64,000 nt of DNA from positions 35,445,620 through 35,509,619 of the forward strand of contig JBCFYV010000001.1 of the NCBI GenBank assembly GCA_039000515.1. Reading direction: 5' to 3'. Made by a program: the position numbers and the translations under genes. Below, one piece after another: positions 35,609-47,924 of this stretch (position 1 is the first letter of the stretch; the number at the start of each line of letters is the position of its first letter). The notes below the pieces were generated by a model that worked only from the letters and a program-made list of their open reading frames with translations, was not told where the DNA came from and did no database searches. The stretch is from Timema cristinae (Eukaryota; Arthropoda; Insecta; Phasmatodea; Timematidae).

Positions 35609-35847
35609 TTCGCACCGCGTTTTACTATCCTATTGGATCTACGCTTATGTATTATAACGCTCATGGTTTTAGGGATGAGGAAACCTATATTGTATAGGAA
35701 GTGTACCCGCATTTGCGTGGAAAACTATTTTGGAAATAAACGCCCTCTGTACACCCGACCGAGATTTTAACCTCTCTCTCCCCGTCATTGGCAGTCTAAT
35801 ATACTGCGAGAGTAGCGCGCTAAACCATGTGCTCACAGAGGTGGATC
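35609..35847 (-). mobile_element. SINE-1 (subfamily B), near full length
   Basis: Tail GCACCGCGTTTTACTATCC, body (GTGTACCCGCATTTGCGTGG), and B-type head (CAGTCTAATATACTGCGAGA, GCGCGCTAAACCATGTG) in reverse. The tail palindrome is ATCCTATTGGAT (35627-35638), changed at two pairs yet still fully paired. Two overlapping 64- and 93-codon open frames here are SINE sequence read by chance. Confidence 0.83.
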
Positions 35848-36531
35848 ACATAGCTTGCTACTTCGTGCTACTGTTTAGATCTAAACTAAGTTATGTATCA
35901 GTGGTGTGGTTAAAGTTGAAACTACCGGAAAAACCAGGAACACTAAGTGAATTGTTTGTGTCTAAAAAAAACACGGAAAGCAGGAGAAGACAATTTAGCA
36001 AAACTGAGTAAAAATAATGGCCTATTTGTTAATTTGAGCCTTTGTTTGGACAAAATAGTAATCTGAAGAAATGTGAACGCCGATCCAAACATATCTTACT
36101 ACCACTTGAAGCGACAGATGACGTATTAATACACCAAACTAAAATAGTCCTATCTTAAACATAAGTTACTTGACCTAACACTTAGTAAATTTGATGATTA
36201 ATGAAATTAGATATACTTTTCTTCGATGTAAGCTGCCTGGAAAATGGGACTTCCGTCTGGAAAATCGGGAAATCACAAAGAGCATGGTAGAAAAAAATAG
36301 ATAGTGAAAAACATGGATTTATTTTTACAGTGATGTACAGTACATTTATTTGAGACGGAAACCAAATCCCTTTCATCCGTGGCACATTACTAGCTTGTTA
36401 ACCGTTGATATTGTCTAAATTTAATACAAAATATGTACCAGTGGTGTTTTGTGGATTGTTGCTAGGGTAAGAATAAATTGTTTAAGATGCACCTGTACAT
36501 TCTTATCATTACTAATATAACAACACAAACT

Positions 36532-36788
36532 TCTACTTCAGTGGCCACTTGATATAATGCGCTAATCTGGTGTTGGACTAGACTGCTGATAATGGGGTAT
36601 TGGGATTCTAATATCGGTCGGGTGTATTGAGGATAGTTTTTCTAAAATTCTTTCCCTCTCTCCTTCTACAAAAAATGGGGTAAATTACCTCTGAACATAA
36701 CATCCAAATTCCTAAAGTCATTAGCGTATTTACTACTTAAGCGTATAATTCGAACAGGTATTAATCCGCGGTGCAAAAAAAATAATTA
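36532..36788 (+). mobile_element. SINE-1 (subfamily B), near full length
   Basis: Head TACTTCAGTGGCCACTTGAT, AGACTGCTGATAATGGGG, B-box region GGATTCTAATATC, body, and tail with GCGTATAATTCGAACAGGT and CGCGGTGC then an A-rich run. Confidence 0.8.
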
Positions 36789-37679
36789 AAACACTCATTA
36801 ACCATCTAATAATAAATATATAATTCCTTTTGAGGTATGTAGAGCAGTATTTATGTATGAATGGACAAATAAGGACTGAGCGGTTGGTAAATACTCATAG
36901 GTACCGTTTTAACAAATCCTGATTGCCCTGGTTAACACCCCACTACACGCCACTGGTCTTTACTAACATGTTTTAAAGAGACTGAAATAAGATGAATATT
37001 TTAAAGTTTTTTTACGTTTACAATAGTTTCGCTTGATATGAGAAAGAAATATATGACATAAATTCTGCATAGCTCTATAATGTAAAATATAATTTGCGCC
37101 GTACACATTTGGAGTATGGTAAAACTAACAAGTGTCTTACATTTGCATGAGTTAATTTAATGCAATTTCATACAGTCATACTTTAGATAATATGATACGC
37201 AGCTGTTACTTTGGAAACATAGTGTCTCAGCCTATAAAACAATACAATTATTAAAATGTCATCAATATTAAGCGTAATAAAGAGAAAACTTTTTTTTTAT
37301 AAATTGTTTCTCGAATCATAATTCTATTAAATGAATGCGACGGTCACACCAGTTACTGGAACCACTCGTATTATCATACGTCAAGTCATAATATCTGCAG
37401 TTGTCACTTTTTACAGGTAGTTTCAGTAACAAAAATATACAAATTTAATTTAAGGTAAATGTCCATGGTAGAATATTACGCTAAATGTATCATCGTACGA
37501 TAATTACACCATACATCAATTAAGTTGACCGGTTGCATGCTCATTATTTTCAACGTTACATCCTTTGCCTGTTTAACATTGTTTCACACAACATAATAAA
37601 TAAACAAGGTTATACTAAGAAAACAAATCTTTAAGAGTTAAATAATATATTTTTCCCGCATCGTGGGAAAGGGGACTAA

Positions 37680-39110
37680 AGGCTTGTTCACACAAATGGC
37701 TAATCTAGGCTATGCTAAGTTCAGATATGCTATGCTGTGCTGAACTGTGCTAATGTTTTTTCTGTTCGGTTTCACACCCATTGCCAATATAAACTAAGCA
37801 ATGGTTCCTTTTTTCACTCCTGAATCTCTTTGGTTTAGTTTCTGGTCTGTTCCAGTGAAGTTAAATTATGGCATTCTTCAAAATGTCTATTTTGACACAG
37901 ATACTAGTACTTAGAAAGAGGATCCGCTGCTATTAGCAACTGTTTTGGAAAATAAAGGAAATGTAAGATGCGGAGAATTGATTTGATTAATTAACGGTTT
38001 CATTTCAATATAAAAACACTTACTAAATAATAAAACCTAAATAGAATATTACTTAAATACACATGAAAAAACTTAAAACAAAACTTCAACACTACTTCTT
38101 TGGTTATTCTCACCAAACCAGCCCTGCGTCTGTAGAACACCTTGGGAACCTGGATGGTGATCTAATAAAGCACAGTGTGCAATGTATATATGTATATATA
38201 TAATGCTTGTGCTTATGGAATTCAAAGCCATTATGGATCTCACGCACCCCTGAACATCGTGGCCCAGAGTAGTTGCTAGGTCGGTACCTGACAATTTAAC
38301 TCCAACCCTCACACCCACAAAGGGTGGATGATCCGGTTCAGGCTGGATACCCACAGTGAGGTGAGAACTAACTACCCCCCCCCCCTTTCCAGTCACTCAC
38401 TGAGGGGACCGACACCGGGGACTCGTACCTCCCATCTATCCAGGGTGGTAACCGGAACTATTTACTTCCGCTTACAGAAGTGACCTTCCGATCTTCACTA
38501 TTTACCGTGTGTGTAGGGGAATGGGATTACACCCATTGCGCGTGGGAAAGTAATCTCCCACTCCTCATTCGCACAAGTGGAGGCACCAATGTTCCAGTCT
38601 ATGTACTACTAAATGTTTAGGTTAGCACCGGAGTTCTAAAACGGCTCACCGCAAGAATAGCGAGGCCCAAGAGCCCGGTCCCGTTGGCCCAGAACCTCAG
38701 GAGCCCGGACCCGCAGGCGAACCCCACCACGCTGCTAACGTCATCGCTCGTCGTTGGTTAAATACACTACCCCACAGAGTTCAACCCATTGCTGGGTTTC
38801 CGCCACGAGACAAGCTCTTGACGTGGGCTTGGGAGCCCAAACCTGTGTACTACTTATAACGAACGTAGTCTGACGGAGGCATACCAATCCGCAGGGCCAA
38901 CCCAAGCACCTGTAGGTGCAAGCACCAGTTTGTCTGGCATGGGACATATCGTGAAATAGCAAGGCATAACATAGCTTAGCTCAACTTAGCTTTGCTTTCT
39001 TCTGTGTGAACCAACACATTTAAATAATTTATATGGTCTGCTATTTTTCTAAGGTTAGCAGAGAAAATCTTAGTCTAGCTTAGTTTTGCTTTCAGTGTAA
39101 GCTGGACTTG
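37680..39110. mobile_element. GC-rich insert with inverted, repeat-rich borders, probable DNA transposon
   Basis: The left border has GGCTTGTTCACAC followed by clustered GCTATG/GCTAAG motifs (37680-37760). The right border (38955-39015) has the same GCTWAG motifs in inverse orientation, ending GTGTGAACCA. A second right-end-like block follows at 39070-39110. Near 37925-37990 a decayed reading, KEDPLLLATVLENKGN, faintly recalls the N-terminus of Harbinger transposases. The core 38060-38950 is GC-rich; its minus-strand open frames (107 and 73 codons) show no domain I recognise and may belong to another inserted element. Confidence 0.45.
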
Positions 39111-39368
39111 AAGGTAGGGGATCAAATAGTCCAGTTTGTACAGTGATAAGAAGGCTTGGAATCAAATCCTTGTTTAATTAGGATGTTTTTCCCTTTTGGC
39201 TTCTCACCCCGAATTGTTCTCAATATTATTATAAGTGTACATTATATATAATTATACCTTCTATAGCCTTACTACCTTAGTGTTATGAAATTTAGATACA
39301 TCCCAAATGGGTGTGATATGCAGTTAAAATAAAATAAGGGAATGTGCTTCTTAAATTGGCATTCAATA

Positions 39369-39370
<2 letters not shown>

Positions 39371-39414
<44 letters not shown>

Positions 39415-39452
39415 TAGCACCGCGTCTTACTACCCATTCGGGTTATACGCAC
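39371..39452 (-). mobile_element. SINE tail-only insertion with 11-bp target duplication
   Basis: An (ATT)n run of about 45 bp plus only some 38 bp of the shared tail (GCACCGCGTCTTACTACCCA, TTCGGGTTATACGCAC). Perfect CATTCAATATT flanks at 39360-39370 and 39453-39463 prove it is a complete insertion event, truncated almost to the tail. GTGCGTATAAC agrees with SINE-2 rather than SINE-1. Confidence 0.88.
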
Positions 39453-39463
39453 CATTCAATATT

Positions 39464-42400
39464 AATTCTTCTCTTCTTCTCGTTAGTTACAAAGAGTTAA
39501 ATGCAAATATCTATACGAATTTTAAAATACCATATTTTCAAAACTAGATCCATATGTATTTTTGGTATATGTATGGAAGTTAGTATAGTAATATCAATGT
39601 GTTTTATATACATAATGTGAACCAATATCAAATATTATCTTTTAAAAAAAGCTCAATAGTTAGGTTGCATTAAACTACTTTTTTAGAATTGTTTTGAGAC
39701 GTAATTCATGCCAAATACCTTCTTGACTCTAAAATTGGTAGCTTGATTATTTATCTTTTCAGTCACGTCTAATACAAAATTAACATTTCCCTCATATGAA
39801 TTTTTGCATTTGTTCTACCGTGACTGGTACCAAATGAGCAACATGAAATGTATTTGAACAAAATAAAAAATTCAAAACAAATAAAAAAATTTAAAAAATA
39901 TATATTTATTGTATTTTTTAATGCATATACCATCTTATGTTCTATACGTTTTGTAATACAGTTCATGATCATATCTAAACGGCCGAGTTGAAGCGTTTAG
40001 TAGGGAGAATATAATGGAGGTTAGCGAACACAATCTGAAAGTTTAGAAGCTAGAAGTACTTTAAAAGCACATTTGTTTCTCATGTACGTACTCGAGTTTG
40101 TGACCAGATAAGTATTTCTTCGTAGTTGTTGAAATATGAAGGGCTTCAAGGAGCAGGAAGAATAAAGTGGTACTTGAGATATTATAAATTTGTAGATATT
40201 CTTTATTTACCATGATAGAGAACAGGCTTACCTTGCATTATTAAAATATAAAATAGCTTATAAGTAATCCGTCAAGGTTGGAATGATAACGTTCATGATA
40301 AAGGGAATTTGCTGTACGTGATAGCCTGTGACTTTCACAAATTTAAAAATTTCGTCACTGATTCGCAGTACACGACAAAGGCAATGGATATAACATGAGC
40401 TGATAATGTTAAATAACTCATCATAAATGGTCACCTAATTATTTGATTTGTTTGATAGGCTTTTTGATACTGTTAAGTTGTTAATGTTGCCTTTGCAGTC
40501 AATTACTTAAAAGTAGGGTCATCAGTGCCTTGGACTACACTTCAAATTTATTTATAATCTGTGCCCAAATTGTTTTCATAGCCACTTTGAGGATATATTC
40601 AGTGCGTTAAAATATTCTTATAATTTATTATGAAATAAGTCTACAAAATATAATTTCATTTCTTAATACGATTATAAACGTATCCTACCATTATAAAGAT
40701 AGGCGTAGTTTTTACAGAGTAGCCTATACAATTCAATTATAATAGTTAGTTTTTTTGTATCTAGCATCTAAAAATGTTACTGGATCTACTTTCACGTATA
40801 TTGTTGAGGTGATATATATCGTTAATTTTTACCTCCTATTGACACCACGGAGCGAAAGTATTGTGATCGTAAAAAATAAATTCAAAATTATAATAAATGT
40901 AGAAAAAAAAGTTGCTTTCGTAATGCCGTCTGTCTGTACTTCGGGCTAGAACTGAAACTCTTTTACCGATTGGGCTAAAATTTGGTATTTGTGGTTTTCA
41001 TAATTTCCCCCCCGAGAGTTTTTGGAACTATATATCCAACCCTAAAATTAATGGTAGTTTATTGAAGGGCAAAAATAAAATAAAATAATTTTTTTTAGTA
41101 ATATGACTAAAAGTTATATCTAGAAACTGTTTATCATTATAAACAAAATGGAAGTTCTAATTTTCTATGGAAAATGAAGTTGAGGGTACTTTACTTAAAG
41201 GAAATTTTCCAATTTTCTAATTTCCTCCGCAACTATTTAAGATAAGATATAAGGTTGTAGAACTATACTAAGAGAAAAAAAATTCACTTTAAATATAGTT
41301 TTATAAAATCAATCATTTCTGAGATATAAGCAAATATATACATAAAATTTTTAATTCTGGTCTTCGAAAATTAATTTGATTCTTATGCTCTTCGGTGGAC
41401 AAAGATGTTTCTCTTTTATCAATTTTTCTGCAACAGAGTTTTTAGCTCTTAATGAGATAGAGTAACAAGATATTTATTTTAGTTGTGATCTTTAGTGATC
41501 TTATTATATTTCACAAATATAATAAGTCTTTAATAAATGTATATTTTAAGATAAAAGCGAGATAATATATGTGTGGTGCACCATAATATTTATTATATAT
41601 TGATATTTTTAATACCATTAAAATAGCACTAAATAAAGAGTAAAATGTAAACGATTTTGTCTGCACAAAAGGTTTGTATTTTTTAAAAGCCCTTTCTTAG
41701 AAAAAGGTAAATCCTTTATTATCCTGTAGTAATTGTTGTTTTAGCTTAATTGATAGGAAATTATTTGTTTAAATAACCCTTTATGATTTTAGAAGATTAA
41801 CAAACTTATAATTTTTAACATTTTAACTATATGATTTATTTTTATTTTTAGAGGATTTTACTGAAAATTCTTTAAAATACTATAGAAAATTACTTCCAGA
41901 AAAAACTTATAAGCTAATTTAACCAATGACAACTATTAATTGTGAACGAAATTTAATACCTGGAAGTAGAATTAACTTAAAAATTAACATAATATTATTT
42001 ATTTTGGGCATTAGCTTATAAAGACACAAATAAAATCTGTAACATCCCTTTCAATCCACTTCGGTACGGAACAAGCTCTTTTATATTTAATATTTGTATC
42101 ACTTTATAATGAGTGGTTTGTTGATAAAAATTAACATAGAAGAAAGAAAAAAAAATGATCAACAAAACGAGTTAAAGAATTAATTTTATTAAGATTTGGG
42201 ATTTCATATAAACCGAAATAAACCTTAATAAATACGTTTAAAATTTAATTTTACAAAATTTCATTAAATTAAGAGAATATTATCAAATATCTTTTCCCTA
42301 AAGATCAAACCAGTTTGTATGTTATGTAAATATGTAGTTATGTAAAAATTGTATTCGTTTTAAATCATCCCATTAACAATACTGAACGAAACTATGTCAT

Positions 42401-42518
42401 CCTTTTATAGAACTTGGTTAAATAATTTGGCAAACATTTTAAACTATTGCATGCGTCTAGAAATCATTACTAAAATGATCAAAATCTCTTCCTTTTTAAA
42501 ATACAAGAACATTTGTTA
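39464..42518. other. AT-rich DNA, possible decayed repeat
   Basis: No gene recognised. The stretch 40920-41060 (CTGTCTGTACTTCGG, CTTTTACCGATTGGGCTAAA) has the wording of non-autonomous Helitron interiors seen in arthropods, but no ends were found. Confidence 0.4.
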
Positions 42519-42665
42519 ATACAATCGGTAGCGTGTTTGTCTACTAATCTAAGGGTCCCGAGTTCAATTCTCGGCATGGCCAAAAAATCTATCATTGGTG
42601 AAATGCTGGTTTACCCTATCACAGTGATGAATTAACGGCCGCAGAATGGATGTTGTGTCTGTTCT
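42519..42665 (+). mobile_element. SINE-D, 5'-truncated tRNA-like SINE
   Basis: AATCGGTAGCGTGTTTGTCT, ACTAATCTAAGGGTC, B box GAGTTCAATTCTC and GGCATGGCC form a tRNA-like 3' part, followed by an unrelated body through GGATGTTGTGTCTG. It shares no tail with SINE-1 or SINE-2. Confidence 0.5.
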
Positions 42666-43889
42666 AGTATTAAGTTATATTATAGTAGTGGAAAATATAT
42701 GATGAAAATGAAAAAAACAACTGATCCAGTCCATGTGTTGGAAACCGTAATGGATGTAAAAATTTGTTAATAAATTATTCCAAATGTATACAATTATAAT
42801 CTAACTTCAGACTTTGGCACATTTGAACGTGGTTACAGTTTACTTAATTTCACAAGTGTTAAAAATATAATACAAATATTCTAAGCATCTTTTGTATGTT
42901 TTAAACACTTTAACATGAAATGGTTCTCATGTAATAGAAATACTAATAGATATAATGATAATATACTTTGATTTTATTCTGTGGCATATTTACTTCAAAA
43001 CAATAAAAAGTATATCCTAGCTCAACAGTTTATGTACAGATGCACTTCTTGAAGTTATTATACAGCCTTAGAATAAATACGCAAAAAGTGTCAAGGACGC
43101 CAATCAATGCCGTAACCGTTATTAGAATAATTCGTAGCAATAACTACCATTATCTTAATACGCCTGTATAAGTGGTTAAGTAGTAAACGAGGGGGTATCA
43201 TCTTGTCGTTATGGCCAGTGACGTGGAGGTTGTGGGCTTAAATGTTGGGTAGATCTATGGAGAGGATTTTTATAAAGGGTTTCCCCAACTTCCTTATTTA
43301 AAATGCTAATACACCTATACTAGATTTCATATTACTTATCCTATCCATATTTACATATTTCAAGTAGCTCTACGCTAACAGCTCATACTGGTAATAAAAT
43401 ACGTCACATTAAAAAATGATGGTTTACCAAATAAAACCCCACAAACAAAAACATGTATGTGCTAACATAGCAGTTATCACACAATATTCAAATCCTTATT
43501 CCCTTCTTATTTCCCAACTTTCCCGTTTTAGATCACTTTAAATGAAAGGAAGGTGCTGCATAGATATTCTTAAACAAATATATATTCCAATTTAATATCA
43601 ACTAACAAATGATCGCTTCCTTTAAAAAAAATATTTAGTTGGGAAAATAATGCATGCTATTTGTTCAACTACAAATTAAATTGTGACCTATAATTACTCT
43701 AGGATTTGTTTGACAGCTTAGCTCACTATTAAAAATTGAAATTAAAATTAGACCAAAGCTCCCAAATGGTCGCCCAGATAAGCTTAAAAACGGATAAACA
43801 GCACATGGATAATCGGGATTACACAGTAAAAATATATATTACCTCCAATATCGGTCAAAACAATGGCAGCAATATTTTAATACAGACTA

Positions 43890-44190
43890 CCTTCTTGTCT
43901 TAGTATTCAGTATTTCAGGATACTAATCTATAGATTTAGGGTTCAATTCCTGGCAATACCAGAGATAGTTTCAGAAAGTGTAGTTTTCATATTCCACCGT
44001 GCTCTAGGTTAATTAGGCTTAAGCTAGGCTTAAAACATCAACCGGCACCATATAATCATATTCATCATCTCGTTGGGGTAATGTGACTGCACTTAGCCAT
44101 GCCCCAAAATCAAAAGTCGGTTACATATCAGCCAACGCCAGTAGAAAGCCGGGAAACTCAGGCCGACAAATTCTGCTTTTATTAGAAAAA
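43890..44190 (+). mobile_element. SINE-E, tRNA-like SINE in the receptor intron
   Basis: tRNA-like region with CAGGATACTAATCTATAG and B box GGGTTCAATTCC closing in GGCAATACC. A distinct body follows (AGGCTTAAGCTAGGCTTAAA, AACGCCAGTAGAAAGCCGGG), then an A-rich tail from 44188. It lies about 125 bp inside the intron, antisense to the receptor. CTACTAATCT-type spacing resembles SINE-D, so they may be related. Confidence 0.5.
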
Positions 44191-44310
44191 AATAAATAAA
44201 AATAATTTTTACTATAGTTTCTATTGTTAAAATATTCCCGCCTATTTAGAAGTTAGGTACGTAAGTAATAAATTTTTAAGATTATGTTAAAATCTGTCAT
44301 TTGATTGTTT

Positions 44311-44319
44311 CCCTACCTG
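44311..44319 (-). other. 5' splice site of receptor intron
   Basis: On the minus strand the sequence reads CAG then GTAGGG, a canonical donor, directly after the codon for Q222. The open frame continues for only nine unrelated codons before a stop, so splicing here is required to make a seven-helix receptor. The exon is 666 bases, so the intron is phase 0. Confidence 0.85.
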
Positions 44320-44982
44320 GCACTTGGGGTACTCCTCGATGACTCTTGCGACCTTCCATCCCAGAAGAGGAGGTATGCAGATGAGCCCACTGAGGATCCA
44401 TACCAAGGTGATCATCACAGCGGCCCGTAGAGGGGTGCGTTTCTTAAGGTAGTCGACAGCCTGAGTGATAGACCAATACCTGTCCAGCGAGATGAGGCAC
44501 AGGTTCATGATAGAGGCCGTGCTCAATAACACGTCCATAGCGCTGTGGATGTCACACCACCAATGACCAAATATCCAATAGCCCATGATCTCATTCGCCA
44601 AGGAGAACGGCATGATCACCAAACCGAGGAAGAAATCCGCCACCGCCAAAGAAGCGATGAACCAGTTCTGTATGTTCTTCAAAGCTTTCTCGGTGGCTAT
44701 TGCGATGATTACCAACATGTTCCCGACCACCACCACGATCATCATGAACGTCATCACGATAGAGGCGAAGATAATCTCCACCAAGGAGTAGCCACTCGGG
44801 TATGGATAGAAGGAGTCTCTCACGATGAAGTAGGTACTGTTAAGATCTATGGTGACGTTTGTTTCGTTAATGAGCGAATAGTTTTCAGCACTAGCTCCCA
44901 GAAAAAGGTAAATACCGTCAAACCCATACAGCAAACTTGATGTACCGTTGATATCATCACCCTCTATCGGATAAATCTCCAT
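44317..44982 (-). CDS. Octalpha2R: alpha2-adrenergic-like octopamine receptor, first coding exon
   Basis: Class A G-protein-coupled receptor for a biogenic amine, acting at the plasma membrane; the family normally binds octopamine and couples to G proteins. Seen: 222 codons from ATG (44982) to a splice donor. Residues 1-66 form an extracellular N-terminus with five N-glycosylation sequons (N12, N34, N39, N42, N48). Helices lie near 69-95, 105-128, 141-166 and 186-207. Key residues are N88 (1.50), D116 (2.50), C143 (3.25), amine-binding D150 (3.32), DRY 167-169, W195 (4.50), and C221 as the likely loop-2 disulfide partner. The run PFSLANEIMGYW is typical of alpha2-type receptors, and NWFIASLAVADF and AMDVLLSTASIMNL point to the arthropod octopamine branch rather than tyramine or vertebrate receptors. 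The start has A at -3, G at +4 and an in-frame TAA at -15. Helices 5-7 are missing and must lie on later exons at lower coordinates. A different close amine receptor is possible but less likely. Confidence 0.87.
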
Positions 44983-47920
44983 GTTTATTCTTATTTAAAA
45001 TATCTTTGAATTTGACTTTTTATTTTAAATATTTATAACCCGAATTTTAAGGTTACTTAATAATATTGATCCAAAAGTATAAAATACAAAAAGTCAAACG
45101 TTTTCATAGTTGTTTAAAAGAATTAACTATTGTAAGACTACGTTTACTTAGAACTTTCCCTTACTTTCGCTTAAGATTTCACTCTTTGAAAAGGAAAATT
45201 AGGTCTGTTCAACCTTCAGAAATTAGCACAACATTTCGAAACAAGAAACGTAAGATTATTAACAGATTTCAAAACACTATCGCAGCTATTCTCAGAATAG
45301 CAAGAATAGAGGCACAGATTGTGTGGAAGATAAGTATTAGAATGATGGTTGTAATAATAATATTAACTATGATCACTCACAAAGTTTGTTTCACACCATA
45401 GCATAATAGTATTTTAGATAAATTATTTTTTGGTCCCTAAGAGATTTTCTGGAAACACTTGGTTGATTAAACTTCAATTAATTCTAATTTTTCTTTTATA
45501 TAGTCATATCTTTGCGTTCAGTACAAACGTTATGTTCTTGATTTTATTTTTCATTGTTGTAATGTTGGTCTTTTTAAAAAACCAGAAATTTTTTTCCTGA
45601 AAATCTTCATCATAAACTGTTATTTTCAAAGTACCCGTAATTATAGACACATACATTTTTAATTTTCAATAATATTTCTAATTATTATATTATCATTAAA
45701 AAGCTATTACATTTTGGTGTATTCGAAACTTGAAATTTACAATATTTAACATTTTCGTTAATGTTTTATGTTTAGTTATATTGAAAGGTTTATTATCAAA
45801 ACATGATTTTAATTTGATTTATTTTGATTTTATTGAAGTTGTTGTAAATATGAAATTATTTTATAATCTAATAACGATTCAGAAAAATTTTTGATGGAAA
45901 TTTGTTCAGTGTCCAAATTAAAATTTAATCTATAGCTAGATTTTTATGGTTTTATTTTGACTACTACGAATAAGAGCAGTAAGAAACTTAAAATATTATA
46001 TTTAATTAAATAAAACTATACTAGTATTGTTTTTTCGTTTGAATGCAAAAATATTATAATTTATTATTTATATCATATTATTTAATAATGGCATATATAA
46101 ACATGATATAAATTTGGTTTGGTCATTAAAATTTGTAATAATTATTATTAAAATTAAAGCATTTAGCTAAAATATAAGTACAATAATATGTATTTAACAT
46201 AAAAAATTAAAAACTAACCTGACAACACAAGTTTTACTCACAATGGCGATTGTTAATCCTTTTATTTTTATGTTAATAATTTTAGAACAACAGAAAAAAT
46301 ACTAAAATTTTAAAAAGATTGTAAAATTATAATATGTGAATCCATTTAAAGAGAAATTTGATACATCATAGAAATGTAAAAATATAATTTTGTTAAAAAT
46401 ACTATGAGGACAAAAAATATTCGTTTATCTGTTTTTGCAAAAGTCAAACAGATTATGTGCTTTTAAAAAAATATATTAAGGTGTATTTTAATGATTAAAT
46501 TTACAATAGGGTGTGTAATATATCTATAGGTGAAATTTAATTATTCATTTAGTACACACGTTCAACTAATCCAACTAAACTATAGATGATTAATAATCTA
46601 GATAATATATTTTGCAGAAATATATGAACTATTTTTATATCACGGGGTTTGTAAATGTAAAGTAGGAAAGTACTTTAAAGGAAAATATGAAAATATATTT
46701 GATTTTAGAAAGTTAACTTACTTATAATTATTGAATTAAAGCGTTACACGTATGAAATATATCAGTACAGTGAATACATGAGGGAGACAGCGGAATGGAA
46801 AATTTTACGTCAATTTAATTGAAGAATACTTTAAAAGGAGTACATTTAAGTGGACTTTGGATCCATGCAGCATCCTTGAATTCCTGAACCACTAATTATC
46901 TGATACCCGTTTTGCCCGAGAGAACCTCGATATTTCATCAGAGACTACGAGAATTTTCAAAAATAAAATTAATATTAATCATGTGTTTTTTATGGTATTG
47001 TAAACAATTTCGTTATATATACAACCATTTTTTGTGTGTTACTAACATTTGAAACATTGCTAATGTATATCAAAAAACACCATATTTTCCTTGTGAAAAT
47101 AAGCAATCATTCATTTGGACACTCAACGGACATTGACATTAAAATAGTTGATTATAATAATTAAAGTTATACAATTCACACTACTTATAAATATTATTTT
47201 ATTAATGACCCACAAACTTGTAAGTATAAAACATTAAACATAAACTATTGAACGTTTTAAATTTGTATACTCGTGCTTCTAATCTTACTCTTCTATGAAA
47301 ACAAGTAGATAATCTTATTTACAATATTATATTTAATATTTTACACGTGTCTCTATTTACAGATAAAAAATATTTAAATAATTATGTAGCCATTGTCTAT
47401 TTAGAAGAAATTTAAAAATAAATGTTCTTACTAATAATCAGAAAAATACAAGAGTTTACATTCTTGAGGGATCTAAAAAAATATATATATTACGTGACTA
47501 TTTTAAATTTACAGTATGAATTTATATTTTGAGATTAAAAAATATACAAATAATTTTAGGGATAATTTAAATATATTTGACTTGCGTTATCAAATTAATA
47601 TTGAATAATTTGGTGTTTTATACAAAGCAACAGCAACCAGAAAGTAAATATTGGTACTTTTAATATTAATCTTTTTTAAGGTTGCTTTCCTTTTTTTATG
47701 TTAGTTTATCTCTCAAATTTATAATTTCCAATAAATGTACAAAAAAACTATAGCAGATAAAATGTATTTAATTAAAAAATCAAGAATAAGCTTTAATATA
47801 GCGGCTATTTTTTTCTTGTATAGATTAATAGTGGGTTTATGCTCTTTAATTGGTTATATTATAGTAAATACATAGATATATGTGGCACGTTAGTCACATG
47901 GACTTTTAAATGTGTTTTCG
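44983..47920. other. AT-rich 5' flank or first intron of the receptor gene
   Basis: This lies directly upstream of the receptor start codon on the minus strand. It is very AT-rich, with no recognised repeat or TE coding relic. A 111-codon plus-strand open frame at 45066-45401 has no recognisable domain and a lysine/arginine/isoleucine-rich composition expected of AT-rich noncoding DNA. The block at 46740-46930 is less AT-rich but matches nothing I recognise. Confidence 0.5.
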
Positions 47921-47924
47921 TAGG

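Noticed and set aside
38073..38962. GC-rich 107- and 73-codon minus-strand frames as receptor exons or host genes
   Set aside because: No transmembrane or other recognisable domain; they lie inside the insert framed by inverted repeats.
44545..44940. 131-codon and 68-codon plus-strand open frames
   Set aside because: They are antisense to the receptor exon; histidine/aspartate-rich output is what the complement of this exon gives, and no domain is visible.
45066..45401. 111-codon open frame upstream of the receptor
   Set aside because: Basic and isoleucine-rich, as expected from AT-rich noncoding DNA; opposite strand to the receptor.
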